A stretch of 64,000 nucleotides of DNA from Luteolibacter flavescens. GTDB taxonomy: Bacteria > Verrucomicrobiota > Verrucomicrobiia > Verrucomicrobiales > Akkermansiaceae. The DNA is taken from contig NZ_JAPDDS010000001.1 in assembly GCF_025950085.1 (NCBI RefSeq), positions 786,608-850,607 on the forward strand, in the 5' to 3' direction. A model generated the notes under the pieces. The model was given only the letters and a program-made list of their open reading frames with translations, was not told where the DNA came from and made no database searches. Shown here piece by piece: positions 29,478 through 37,709 of the stretch (the first letter of the stretch is position 1; every line of letters begins with the position of its first letter). Both the position numbers and the translations under genes were made by a program.

Positions 29478-30797
29478 TCATGGTTCAAGACCATGCTTGG
29501 CCGCGAACGCTCTCGCCGCAGCCCTGGATGCCTCGCTCTTCTTCGGCCAATAGCAGTAAACATCCATCAAGGTCTTCGTCCGCAGATCACCGGGAGGAAG
29601 GAACTCCGCCCATTGCGCGGCAGACTCCGGTTCGACGTCGAGCACCGTCGTTGCGAACCTCGCGATCGCGGCATTCTTCGCCGCGCCGTCCGGAGCAAAG
29701 CTCAGCCAGTCGGAGGCTGCCTTGTGGTCACGCTTCGCCCAGTAAGCCATGACATGACCGATGGGACGGCCACAGTAGCGGTCTTCCAGCTTGCGGTCGA
29801 ACCATTCGATCCATCGGGCCTCTTCACCGGGACGGACATCATCCCCGATATCGCTACCCAGACTCCAGATCTCCGAAACCGTCAGACCGGCCGACTCCGC
29901 CCATTTGGTCCCGGCATCCACACCATCCTGTGCCAGCAACCTGCCCAGCACTGCTACCGTGTAGTCGCCGGCCTGACTGCGATCCGCCTTGCTCTCGATC
30001 TGAGGTAGGTAGTCACGCAGCGCCTTAAGGGCTTTCAGCCGCTTTTCCGGAGTATCCGCCACGCCCATGACCCCTTGGGTGGCGTTTGACGGAGGATCTA
30101 TTTGGAATTCATCTACCAGGGAGAAAGCCAAGGAGGGGTCGGTGTTCGCCGCAGCTCCGATCATCCCTTGCCTCACCTCCTCATCGACCAACTCGGGATA
30201 TTTGGAAGTTGCCTCACGGACCCAGGCCAAGCCGCCGGGAAGATCCTCCGCTGCCCATCTCCGGAGCGCAGAAGCGAGAGATCGCGGGTCTATTCCCAAT
30301 CCGACCCAGTCTTCGGATTCCGTGTAGAGCGTCAATCCGTCGGCGGGCCTACGGTCGATGAGGGCCCACATGGCAAACTTGCAATGGGCCTTCCGCTCAG
30401 CATCGGTCAATTCGCCGGACTCCCTGACCGCTCTGATGTAGCGGCGGAAATCCGCGATGCTCATGGCTCCGATCTCCAGCATGGCATCGTCCCTCCGCGC
30501 TGAAAGCTCGGCCGAGTAGCTCATGAGAAGCGCCGAAGCCATATCACGGATGAATTGCACCCGCTCCGCATCCAGGGTCACCTCTTTCGGTTGCGTGGTC
30601 GGCTTTGACGAGATCGATCCTCCGGTTTTCGGATCCTTCGCCTCGGGCGGCGTGGAAGCGGCCGCATCAAGCTGTTGCCTTAGCGAGGAAAGGCGGGAGC
30701 GCTCCACGCCGAGAACCCGTGACTGATGCCATGCGGTGCCTAGAATCGCCGCAGTTGCAGCAATCGTTACCGTTGCCGTCGTGAAATAGGTTTTCAT
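29478..30797 (-). CDS. Membrane-anchored helical-repeat protein (second of a pair)
   Basis: A 439-residue protein with one N-terminal membrane helix (TYFTTATVTIAATAAILGTAW), a short coiled coil (VERSRLSSLRQQL), a Pro/Lys/Thr-rich linker and a helix-rich exported domain. Short motifs recur about every 35-45 residues, with Trp-Ala or Trp-Val pairs near helix starts: LRRWAAEDLPGGLAWVREA, GTKWAESAGL, AYWAKRDHKAASDWLSF, AAQWAEFLPPGD. This looks like an alpha-solenoid. No known family is recognised. It follows the similar gene ending at 30815 by 17 bases, and both diverge from an ECF sigma factor, so a regulatory link is possible but not shown. Confidence 0.65.
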   Translation of the reverse strand: MKTYFTTATVTIAATAAILGTAWHQSRVLGVERSRLSSLRQQLDAAASTPPEAKDPKTGGSISSKPTTQPKEVTLDAERVQFIRDMASALLMSYSAELSARRDDAMLEIGAMSIADFRRYIRAVRESGELTDAERKAHCKFAMWALIDRRPADGLTLYTESEDWVGLGIDPRSLASALRRWAAEDLPGGLAWVREATSKYPELVDEEVRQGMIGAAANTDPSLAFSLVDEFQIDPPSNATQGVMGVADTPEKRLKALKALRDYLPQIESKADRSQAGDYTVAVLGRLLAQDGVDAGTKWAESAGLTVSEIWSLGSDIGDDVRPGEEARWIEWFDRKLEDRYCGRPIGHVMAYWAKRDHKAASDWLSFAPDGAAKNAAIARFATTVLDVEPESAAQWAEFLPPGDLRTKTLMDVYCYWPKKSEASRAAARAFAAKHGLEP

Positions 30798-30814
30798 GGA
30801 TTGAAACGGTGGCT

Positions 30815-32050
30815 TCAACGATGGCTGCGGATGTGTCGGGTGACTTCTTCCCGTATCTCGGGGTCCGATATTTTCCCTGCCAGCTCCAAGGACCTGGCTC
30901 CGTGACAGCATCCGCCGTTTTTCAGGAAGCCATGCAGGACCTCGTCGTTCCCTGCGGAATTATGGAAAATCATCACCACGGGGGCGACTTCGTCGAAGTC
31001 CAGATCCCGACCGTACAGGGCGTTGCCGAAGCCGAAGCCGGTCAGGAGATCCGCCCTCTCCACATCACGGACTGCGACCCAGTCTCGCATTGCTTTCATT
31101 TCGCTCTCCAGGTCGGGAGCCGAAGCAGGAGCCTTCATGCGATGCTCCACAACCGCTTCCATGCACGCCCTCAATTCATCCGGCTTCGCATCGATCTGAT
31201 CAAAGAATTCCGCAGCCTTTTCCAAGCCGCCGCTCGCCAGCAAGCCGGCCTTGTGCCGCAGCACGTCATCGCGCTCCTCCTGCGGCAGGGTTTGTCGGAC
31301 CAGCTCGGCGATCGCGAGCGGTTCAACGTCCTTGGAGCCCTCCCATCGGAGGTTCTTGAACAACCTGGCCGCCTCCTCCTCCGGCATCGCCGAGATACGC
31401 TCCACCAACAGTTCGGCCTTGTCCGGAAGCATCACCCTGAGGACGGCGGTTTCCAGTGCGATGCGACCGGGGCTGATACGGGAAAGCGCGTTGGCATAGA
31501 GCGGATTGGAGGCAACCATACCGTCCAGCCAAGCCAGGGCAGCCCCGCTATCCTCCTTCGTCCATGACTCCATCGCCCTTGCGAGCAAAGTGCTCATGTT
31601 GATGCTGTCCGCATATTTCCCGAACCGCTCGAGGGCAATCTGCGGGGAAACCTTTACCAGCCTGGGTAGAAACCGTTGGGCCAGTTCCATTTTCAGCCTC
31701 TCCGGGATGTCGCTTGCTTCCAACTCGTCGATCGCGGCCATGAGCTGATCGGGAGAAAGGGCCTCTATCTGCCTGTGGAAGATGGCGTTGTCGGCGTGTC
31801 CACGCTCGCCCTTTGCCAGCATCAGGGCCTCCTCCCAATCGATGCCGGAGCCGGAGAGTGGCTCACCCTGATCACCAGAACTCCCAGATCCCTTCTGAGC
31901 GGCCGGGCGATTGCCCAAGGGAGCGGCCAATCTCGCCTCCAGGTCCGAGGACTCGGACCTCAGACGGGTGATTTCCCGCTGCTGGACAACGATCCAAGCG
32001 AGTGCGCCGAGCGCGACAACGCCGACCAAAGAGATGATTTTCGGTTTCAA
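30815..32050 (-). CDS. Membrane-anchored helical-repeat protein (first of a pair)
   Basis: A 411-residue protein with the same design as the gene after it: N-terminal membrane helix (IISLVGVVALGALAWIVV), a coiled coil (QREITRLRSESSDLEARL), a disordered Gly/Ser linker and a helix-rich domain. Segments such as SGAALAWLDGMVASNPLYANAL, ISAMPEEEAARLFKNL and LEKAAEFFDQIDAKPDELRACM read as helical pairs. It has two adjacent Cys near the C-terminus (NGGCCHG). It is divergent from the sigma factor gene across about 280 bases that must hold both promoters. Function unknown; an anti-sigma or sensor role is conceivable only from position. Confidence 0.65.
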   Translation of the reverse strand: MKPKIISLVGVVALGALAWIVVQQREITRLRSESSDLEARLAAPLGNRPAAQKGSGSSGDQGEPLSGSGIDWEEALMLAKGERGHADNAIFHRQIEALSPDQLMAAIDELEASDIPERLKMELAQRFLPRLVKVSPQIALERFGKYADSINMSTLLARAMESWTKEDSGAALAWLDGMVASNPLYANALSRISPGRIALETAVLRVMLPDKAELLVERISAMPEEEAARLFKNLRWEGSKDVEPLAIAELVRQTLPQEERDDVLRHKAGLLASGGLEKAAEFFDQIDAKPDELRACMEAVVEHRMKAPASAPDLESEMKAMRDWVAVRDVERADLLTGFGFGNALYGRDLDFDEVAPVVMIFHNSAGNDEVLHGFLKNGGCCHGARSLELAGKISDPEIREEVTRHIRSHR

Positions 32051-32330
32051 GGGGAGGAATGCTGCGGTGGTATCCGCTTCACCCGCAGCTTGCTGCCCTG
32101 ATCGCCGTCAGGTCAAACAATCCACGTCGATGGCCCTGTCTCGCGCCCGATGAAATTCCGGCTGAATAGAAGGCGGAGTTTTCGCGTCATTTCACCGGCA
32201 AATGGCCGCGTCTGCGGCTTTAGCCGCACGACATTTCCGCCATGGGGTGGATCTCGTCCGCAACTTCCCGCTCGCCGCGTGGTTTTCCCCGGTGATCATG
32301 GAAGCCGCACTGACCTTCCCGCCGATCCAC

Positions 32331-32939
32331 ATGCCCGAATCCCGTCCGATGCCAGTGAATGAGAGCGCGGACGGGGACGATGTGGACGTGGCGCTGATGT
32401 ACCGCATCGCGGAAGGCGATGAGCGGGCTTTCCGCCAACTCGTGGAACGGCACCAGAATGCGGTGGTCGGCACGGTGGCACGCATGCTAAATGACGCGAC
32501 CGAGGCCGAGGACATCGCCCAACTCGCCTTCCTGCGCGTGTGGAAGCACGCGAAGCGCTGGCGGCCGGACGCGAAATTCACGACCTACCTTTTCACGATC
32601 ACCCGCAACCTCGTCTTCAACGAGACCCGCAGGCGCTCCCGCCGCAAGGAGGTCTCCACCGACGAGCGCGAGGACGAGAGCGGCTTCCAAATGTCCGCGG
32701 AGACCCGCAACGAGCCGCAGGAGGAAACGATGAAGCTGGAGATGCACCAGCAGATCGACCGCGCCATCGCCACCCTGCCCGAGGCCCAGCGCACCGCGGT
32801 GATCCTCTACAGCTATGAGTCGATGCCCTACGAGGACATCGCGAAGGTGCTGAAGACGTCCGTCTCCTCGGTGAAGAGCCTGCTCTTCCGCGCGCGGACC
32901 ACGCTTCGCGAAAAGCTGGCGAGCTACATGGCGGAGTGA
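32331..32939 (+). CDS. RNA polymerase sigma factor, ECF type
   Basis: A 202-residue alternative sigma factor. Region 2 is clear: ALMYRIAEGDERAFRQLVERHQNAVVG, then DATEAEDIAQLAFLRVWKHAKRW and the -10-recognising FTTYLFTITRNLVFNETRR. A basic, acidic linker follows. Region 4 is LPEAQRTAVILYSYESMPYEDIAKVLKTSVSSVKSLLFRARTTLREKL, a -35-binding helix-turn-helix. The start is uncertain: ATG 32298, 32331 and 32349 are all in frame with no ribosome site; 32331 is a compromise. No zinc-finger anti-sigma gene follows; instead two anchored helical proteins lie divergently. The upstream gap (32051-32330) holds a palindrome TGCGGCTTTAGCCGCA at 32213-32228. Confidence 0.88.
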   Translation: MPESRPMPVNESADGDDVDVALMYRIAEGDERAFRQLVERHQNAVVGTVARMLNDATEAEDIAQLAFLRVWKHAKRWRPDAKFTTYLFTITRNLVFNETRRRSRRKEVSTDEREDESGFQMSAETRNEPQEETMKLEMHQQIDRAIATLPEAQRTAVILYSYESMPYEDIAKVLKTSVSSVKSLLFRARTTLREKLASYMAE

Positions 32940-32983
32940 GGTCCTGGCTTTCCTCGCGATGATCTGCTCGCTATGACCGGGGC

Positions 32984-33349
32984 GTGAGGAAGCGAGTCTT
33001 TGCCCTCCTGACTTGGTTCGTGGCGATATTGGCGGGTCTCTACGTCTGGACCTACGCGTGGTATCGCTTTGCAAACAGTCATGGCGTGATCGACCACGTC
33101 GGCATCTTCCGCCACACCCGGCACTCCTTCACATTCGCCGATTGCGCCCTGAACCGGGGCAAGGCTTGGACGGCGGAGAGCTTCAGCGGGCCGAGCATCG
33201 TCTCAAGGCTATCCGCCAAAACAGGCACACCGCTCGCCCCCGCCGTGAACCGTGCATTCACGCCGCTGATGTGGCTGGATCACCTCTTCACCGGGCGCTG
33301 GATCGAATTCAGCGACGACGCAGCACTCCCGGTTTTCGCGCCGCCCTGA
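32984..33349 (+). CDS. Small membrane-anchored protein of unknown function
   Basis: A 121-residue protein beginning with GTG and one membrane helix (RVFALLTWFVAILAGLYVWTYAW, residues 4-26). The remaining 95 residues are mixed polar sequence with a single Cys and several aromatic residues (HTRHSFTFADCALN, NRAFTPLMWLDHLFTGRWIEF). No family is recognised. It follows the sigma factor by 44 bases on the same strand and converges on opcA, two bases away. Coding status is supported by the membrane helix and frame length, but only moderately. Confidence 0.55.
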   Translation: MRKRVFALLTWFVAILAGLYVWTYAWYRFANSHGVIDHVGIFRHTRHSFTFADCALNRGKAWTAESFSGPSIVSRLSAKTGTPLAPAVNRAFTPLMWLDHLFTGRWIEFSDDAALPVFAPP

Positions 33350-33350
33350 T

Positions 33351-34436
33351 CTATCGCTCCAAAAGCTGCCGGAAGCGCGGCAGGACCTTCTGGAAGAGCG
33401 TGTTCTTACCACCACGGGAAAGCTGCTCGCGGATGAGACTCGCACACTCGTCCGGATCGACCGGGCCGGGCGCCTCAATGGCGTAGCCCGGTGCTTCGAT
33501 CCGCCGGATGAGGTGATTCGCGCCTGCGTCGCGGGACACAGTGGCGGTGACGCCACCACCAGAGAGCTTCACTAGGCCGAGCGGAGCTGACGATTCATCA
33601 GCCGAGACGGTGACCGTGATCGGTTTCCCATCCGGACCTTCAAAGGAGAATCCCTCCTTGCTTCCATTGCGGCGCTGGACCGCGAGATCGAGCTCCATGC
33701 CATCCCGCCAGCCAGCCTGGACCACGAGCCAAGCGAGCATCTGGAGAGCAGTCTGGCGATTGTCCGGATGATGGACGATCTCCACGCTCTCGATCTGTGG
33801 CAGCGCGGCAAGCACGAGCGGATCATCGAAGAGATGCGCCACGGAGACGCGGAACTGGAAGCAGCGCGTCCACGAGAGATCCTGCACCACCAGCTCGCGG
33901 GTCGCCCCCTCGATCGCCTCGGAAATGCGACCAAACGACTCCTGCGGATTCGCCCAGCTCGAGCTGTCGAAGACGAAACGATCCACCAGGCTGTAGAGGC
34001 GATCCTCGAAGCGTGGCGAAAGCTCGCCCTGCCACCACAGGATCAGCGGCAGGTCCGATGCGAGGTGGGCGAAGACCGTGTTGCGCAGGCGTCCGGTGGC
34101 CTTGCCGGTGAGGGCAAAGGAGATCTGTTCGCAGCACACGGATTTCTTCCCGTGGGAAAGATGGCAGTGCGCGGTGATCCAGGCGCGGATCGACGCCTCG
34201 GGCGCATTCGGATCGATGCCGACGAGGATGGCGCGGCAGGCGTGCTCCGCGGTGAGCTCACGGATCGCGGCGGAGTTTTTCTCCAGCGAGCCCGGCTCCT
34301 CGGAATACACCGCCAGATTCATCAGCGAGGCATTCGTGCGCGCCTCGTCCTCTTCCCACAGCTTGCGGAGTTCCTTGTCGATGGAACCGACGGAAACCTC
34401 GCGGCCGAGTTCGGGATGCATGGAAAGCGTGGTCAT
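33351..34436 (-). CDS. opcA: Glucose-6-phosphate dehydrogenase assembly protein
   Basis: OpcA is an allosteric activator or assembly partner of glucose-6-phosphate dehydrogenase, known from cyanobacteria and actinobacteria. The 361-residue protein shows the family hallmarks: an N-terminal helix LRKLWEEDE, TNASLMNLAVY, the central CCEQISFALTG with VFAHLASDLPLILWWQGELSP, and DRFVFDSSSW. The start at ATG 34436 follows the family N-terminus; an upstream frame extension is translated repeat DNA. It lies downstream of zwf on the same strand, the usual arrangement, but the 100-base gap is taken up by an inverted repeat. Confidence 0.88.
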   Translation of the reverse strand: MTTLSMHPELGREVSVGSIDKELRKLWEEDEARTNASLMNLAVYSEEPGSLEKNSAAIRELTAEHACRAILVGIDPNAPEASIRAWITAHCHLSHGKKSVCCEQISFALTGKATGRLRNTVFAHLASDLPLILWWQGELSPRFEDRLYSLVDRFVFDSSSWANPQESFGRISEAIEGATRELVVQDLSWTRCFQFRVSVAHLFDDPLVLAALPQIESVEIVHHPDNRQTALQMLAWLVVQAGWRDGMELDLAVQRRNGSKEGFSFEGPDGKPITVTVSADESSAPLGLVKLSGGGVTATVSRDAGANHLIRRIEAPGYAIEAPGPVDPDECASLIREQLSRGGKNTLFQKVLPRFRQLLER

Positions 34437-34536
34437 GCGAAAAGTTGAGAGTCTTGGGTCGAGGGTTGAGAGTGAGGAAGGAAGCGCGAGCCCGGAATCT
34501 TGCTCTCGACTCTCGACCACCCACTCTCAACTTCGC
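34437..34536. repeat. Inverted repeat of GTTGAGAGT / TCGAGAG type between zwf and opcA
   Basis: The left arm 34437-34472 (GCGAAAAGTTGAGAGT, then GGGTCGAGGGTTGAGAG) is matched by the reverse complement of 34503-34536 (GCGAAGTTGAGAGT, then GGTCGAGAGTCGAGAG), around a spacer of about 30 bases. Roughly 27 of 34 aligned positions agree. GAGTCGAGAG-type units recur as dispersed palindromes in other planctomycete and verrucomicrobial genomes as far as I recall. It occupies the whole gap between two genes of one transcription unit, so it would be transcribed and could fold or attenuate opcA. Confidence 0.6.
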
Positions 34537-36069
34537 TTACAGTCTCCGCCAGACGTGGCCGTCGGCTTGCAGGAGTTCGTCGGCTTCCTTCGGGCCCCAG
34601 GTGCCGGCGACGTATTCGGCCATCGGCGGCGGGGTCGTGCTCTGGTGCCAGGCATTCTCGATGTGGTCGATGAAGCGCCATGCCTCCTCCACCTCGTCGC
34701 GGCGGGCGAAGAGCGTGGCATCGCCGGCCATGGCATCGAGAAGCAGGCGCTCGTAGGCCTCCGGGCTGCCCTTGCCGAAGCTGGTGGAGTAGTGGAAGTC
34801 CATCTTCACCGTCTCCAGACGCAGGCTGGTGCCCGGGATCTTCGAGACCATGCGCAGCGAGATGCCCTCGTCCGGCTGGATGCGGATGACCAGCACGTTC
34901 GCGCCGGGCACGCCGCCGGGCAGCGCATTGAAGAGCACGCAGGGTGCGTCCTTGAAGTGGATGGAAATCTCGGTTGCCTTCTTCGGCAATTGCTTGCCCA
35001 TGCGGATGTAGAAAGGCACGCCGCTCCAGCGCCACGTATCGATCATGAGGCGCAGGGCCACGTAGGCCTCGGTCATGCTCTCGGGATCGACGCGGTCTTC
35101 CTCCCGGTAGCCGGGCACCGACTTGCCGTCCACATGGCCCGCGGTGTACTGGGCGCGCACGACGTTCTTGGCGACCTTCTCGGGGGTATCCCACTGGCGA
35201 AGGGATCGGATCACCTTCACCTTTTCATCGCGGACACCATCGGCCGAGAGATCGGTCGGCGGCTCCATGGCGATGAGGCTGAGGAGCTGCAGCAAGTGAT
35301 TCTGCACCATGTCGCGGAGGGCTCCCGACTTGTCGTAGTAACCGCCGCGGCCGCCTTCCATGCCAAGATTCTCCGCGCAGGTCACCTGCACGTGGGAGAT
35401 GTAGCGGCTGTTCCAGAGCGGCTCGAAGATCGCGTTGGCAAAGCGCAGCACCATGATGTTCTGCGCGGTCTCCTTCCCGAGGTAGTGGTCGATGCGGTAG
35501 GTGTCGCGCTCCTGGAAGGTGCGGTTCACCACCTCGTTCAGGTGCTGCGCGGTCTTGAGATCGGTGCCAAAAGGCTTCTCGACGATGACCCGGGCCCAGC
35601 AGCCGTCCTTGGCCTTGTTCAGACCCGCGGCCTTCAATTGCTCGAGGATGTCATCGAAGAACTCCGGTGCCGAGGCCACGTAGAAAAGCCGATTCCCCTT
35701 CCCACCACGGTCGCGGTCGATCGCGTCGAGGCGTTCCGCGAGGCGCTTGTAGCCGTCGGCATCGGTGAACTCGCTCTGGTGATAGTGGATGCTTTCCTGG
35801 AAATTCGCCCAGATCGCGTCGTCATGGCCGGAGCGCGAGACCTTGCGGTTCAGCTCCTCCAGTCCCTTGCGGAATTCCTCGTCGCTCTTCTCGCGGCGGG
35901 CAAAGCCGAGGATCTTCACGCCCGGCGGCAGTTCGCCGTCGATCGCGAGGTTGTAAATCGCCGGGACCAGCTTCCGGTGGGTAAGGTCTCCGGTGGCACC
36001 AAAGATCACCACGGTGCAAGGCTCGGGGCGCGAGCGGGAGACGAGGTCTTCGCGAAACGGATTCGTCAT
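34537..36069 (-). CDS. zwf: Glucose-6-phosphate 1-dehydrogenase
   Basis: Oxidises glucose-6-phosphate to 6-phosphogluconolactone with NADP, the entry to the oxidative pentose phosphate pathway. The 510-residue protein has the Rossmann motif VVIFGATGDLTHRKL near the N-terminus, the substrate-binding active site RIDHYLGKETAQNI, and the family segments FANAIFEPLWNSRYISHVQVT and GYYDKSGALRDMVQNHLLQLL. ATG 36069 (MTNPFRED) is preferred; an upstream ATG adds eight residues. It is followed by opcA, so the two products probably work as one complex. The 250 bases upstream to waaA hold no supported gene. Confidence 0.94.
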   Translation of the reverse strand: MTNPFREDLVSRSRPEPCTVVIFGATGDLTHRKLVPAIYNLAIDGELPPGVKILGFARREKSDEEFRKGLEELNRKVSRSGHDDAIWANFQESIHYHQSEFTDADGYKRLAERLDAIDRDRGGKGNRLFYVASAPEFFDDILEQLKAAGLNKAKDGCWARVIVEKPFGTDLKTAQHLNEVVNRTFQERDTYRIDHYLGKETAQNIMVLRFANAIFEPLWNSRYISHVQVTCAENLGMEGGRGGYYDKSGALRDMVQNHLLQLLSLIAMEPPTDLSADGVRDEKVKVIRSLRQWDTPEKVAKNVVRAQYTAGHVDGKSVPGYREEDRVDPESMTEAYVALRLMIDTWRWSGVPFYIRMGKQLPKKATEISIHFKDAPCVLFNALPGGVPGANVLVIRIQPDEGISLRMVSKIPGTSLRLETVKMDFHYSTSFGKGSPEAYERLLLDAMAGDATLFARRDEVEEAWRFIDHIENAWHQSTTPPPMAEYVAGTWGPKEADELLQADGHVWRRL

Positions 36070-36321
36070 GGGCAGGTGCGCGGTGTCGCTCAAAGTGGGC
36101 CGACGGGAAAGAGAAATGGGTATGAATTCTCGTCAACAGGCAGATCAGCCGGGCGATTGGGGAGTCCTGAGCATCGGCGAAATGCTGCACCGGATGCCTG
36201 GGAATCCGCAGAAGCAAAGACTGGAAGCCCTTGGAAACTCAGAGCCCACCTCGTCTGTCGAAACAGGTTCCACCTGTCACATGACCGGCTGTGCCAGTCC
36301 GGATGCCGGATTTGTAGGAAA

Positions 36322-37629
36322 TCACCCGAAGTTGATCCGTTTCCGCCAGTAGATCGGAGGCTTTTCCAGAAGATCGAGGATGCGGGCGGTCGCTCCGTCG
36401 TGCCCTTGGAGAACCCCCGCAGCAGCGTCACACGACGACTTACGGAGCGCCTCATCCCGGAGCAATCGTTCGAGGGCATCACGGAACTCCGCGGCATCAC
36501 GAAAACGGACGGCACCACCGGCAGCCACCAGCGACGATGCCAGCGGCTCGAAATTCTCCATGTGAGGTCCGAAGAGCAAGGGACGACGCGCCATGATCGC
36601 CTCCGCAGGATTCTGCCCGCCGGTGCCGAGGATGGTTTTCCCGATCACGACCACGGTTGCATGAGCAGTCCAGTCGCGGAGCTCGCCGGTGCTATCGATG
36701 ACGAGGCAGGCGTCCGCGGCATGGGAGGGAAGCTCGAAAGCGGACCTGAGCACGACCTTGAAGGCCTCCTTCTCCAGATCCGCCTTCACCTCAGCACGGC
36801 GCTCGGCATGCCGGGGAACGACCGCGAACAGCGCGCCGGTTTCGCGCACGACCTTGCCGAGCCACGCCTCTTCCCCGGCGTGCGTGCTGGCTGCGAGCAC
36901 GACCGGGCGATCTTTGCCAAAAGCCTCCAGCATGGCAGCGAACTCAGGCCGTTGCGTTGGCTTCGCAGCGGCTCCGGGATCGAATTTCGAGCTGCCCGAG
37001 ACGAAGATGCGATCCTCGGCCACGCCCAAGGCGCTCCACCTCCCGAGGTCGGCGGCCTCTTGGGCAGCGACCAGATTGAGCTTGCTGAAAAGAGGGCTCA
37101 CCACGGGCGCGAGCTTGCGATAGCGGCGCTCGGAGCGCGGCGACATGCGGGCATTCACCAGCCGCACGGGGATATCCCTCTTCCCGCAGGCCAGCATCAG
37201 ATGCGGCCACATTTCCCCCTCCACGAGCACGATCTGCGCGGGCTCGAAGCGATCCAGATAGCGCTTCACGCAGAGGCGGAAATCCACCGGCGCGTAGGTG
37301 ACGCGGACGCCCGGCAATGCGGCCTCCACCCCGACGGCGTGGCCCGTGGCTGTGCCCACCGCCAGCACGAAGCGCTTGCCCGGCTCGCGCGTCTGCCACG
37401 CGCGGATCAGCTTTACCGCGATCATCGTTTCCCCCACGCTCACCGAATGCAGGTGGACCTGTCCGCAGGGCTCGTCTTCCAGCGGGGGCTTGTAGATGGA
37501 AAAACGCTCGCGCAAGCCGCTGCCGAAGCCCCCCCGCTGCCCCATCCTCACCAGCCAGCCCGGCATGGCCACCAGCAGATAGACGGGCAGCAGCAGACGG
37601 TAGATCGCCAGAACCAGCGTGAAAAACAT
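36322..37629 (-). CDS. waaA: 3-deoxy-D-manno-octulosonic acid (Kdo) transferase
   Basis: Transfers Kdo from CMP-Kdo to the lipid A precursor on the inner face of the cytoplasmic membrane. The 435-residue protein has an N-terminal anchor (LVLAIYRLLLPVYLLVAMPGW), then WaaA motifs: VHLHSVSVGETMIAVKLI, EGEMWPHLMLACGKRDIPVRLVNARMSPRSERRY, VLAASTHAGEEAWL, and the C-terminal donor site GTGGQNPAEAIMARRPLLFGPHMENF. ATG 37629 fits the membrane anchor. Its presence predicts a lipopolysaccharide-bearing outer membrane. It lies 80 bases after the SDR gene on the same strand. Confidence 0.93.
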   Translation of the reverse strand: MFFTLVLAIYRLLLPVYLLVAMPGWLVRMGQRGGFGSGLRERFSIYKPPLEDEPCGQVHLHSVSVGETMIAVKLIRAWQTREPGKRFVLAVGTATGHAVGVEAALPGVRVTYAPVDFRLCVKRYLDRFEPAQIVLVEGEMWPHLMLACGKRDIPVRLVNARMSPRSERRYRKLAPVVSPLFSKLNLVAAQEAADLGRWSALGVAEDRIFVSGSSKFDPGAAAKPTQRPEFAAMLEAFGKDRPVVLAASTHAGEEAWLGKVVRETGALFAVVPRHAERRAEVKADLEKEAFKVVLRSAFELPSHAADACLVIDSTGELRDWTAHATVVVIGKTILGTGGQNPAEAIMARRPLLFGPHMENFEPLASSLVAAGGAVRFRDAAEFRDALERLLRDEALRKSSCDAAAGVLQGHDGATARILDLLEKPPIYWRKRINFG

Positions 37630-37709
37630 CGGGAAGACGCTAGTGGGCCAAACGAAAGCGGGCAACTGCGATGCAGCCGCCCGCGATCGGAAGCGAAAAC
37701 GATGTCACC

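Noticed and set aside
36122..36352. Short plus-strand frame of 76 codons between zwf and waaA
   Set aside because: No similarity to any family, no ribosome site, and its end overlaps the 3' end of waaA. More likely the upstream region of zwf.
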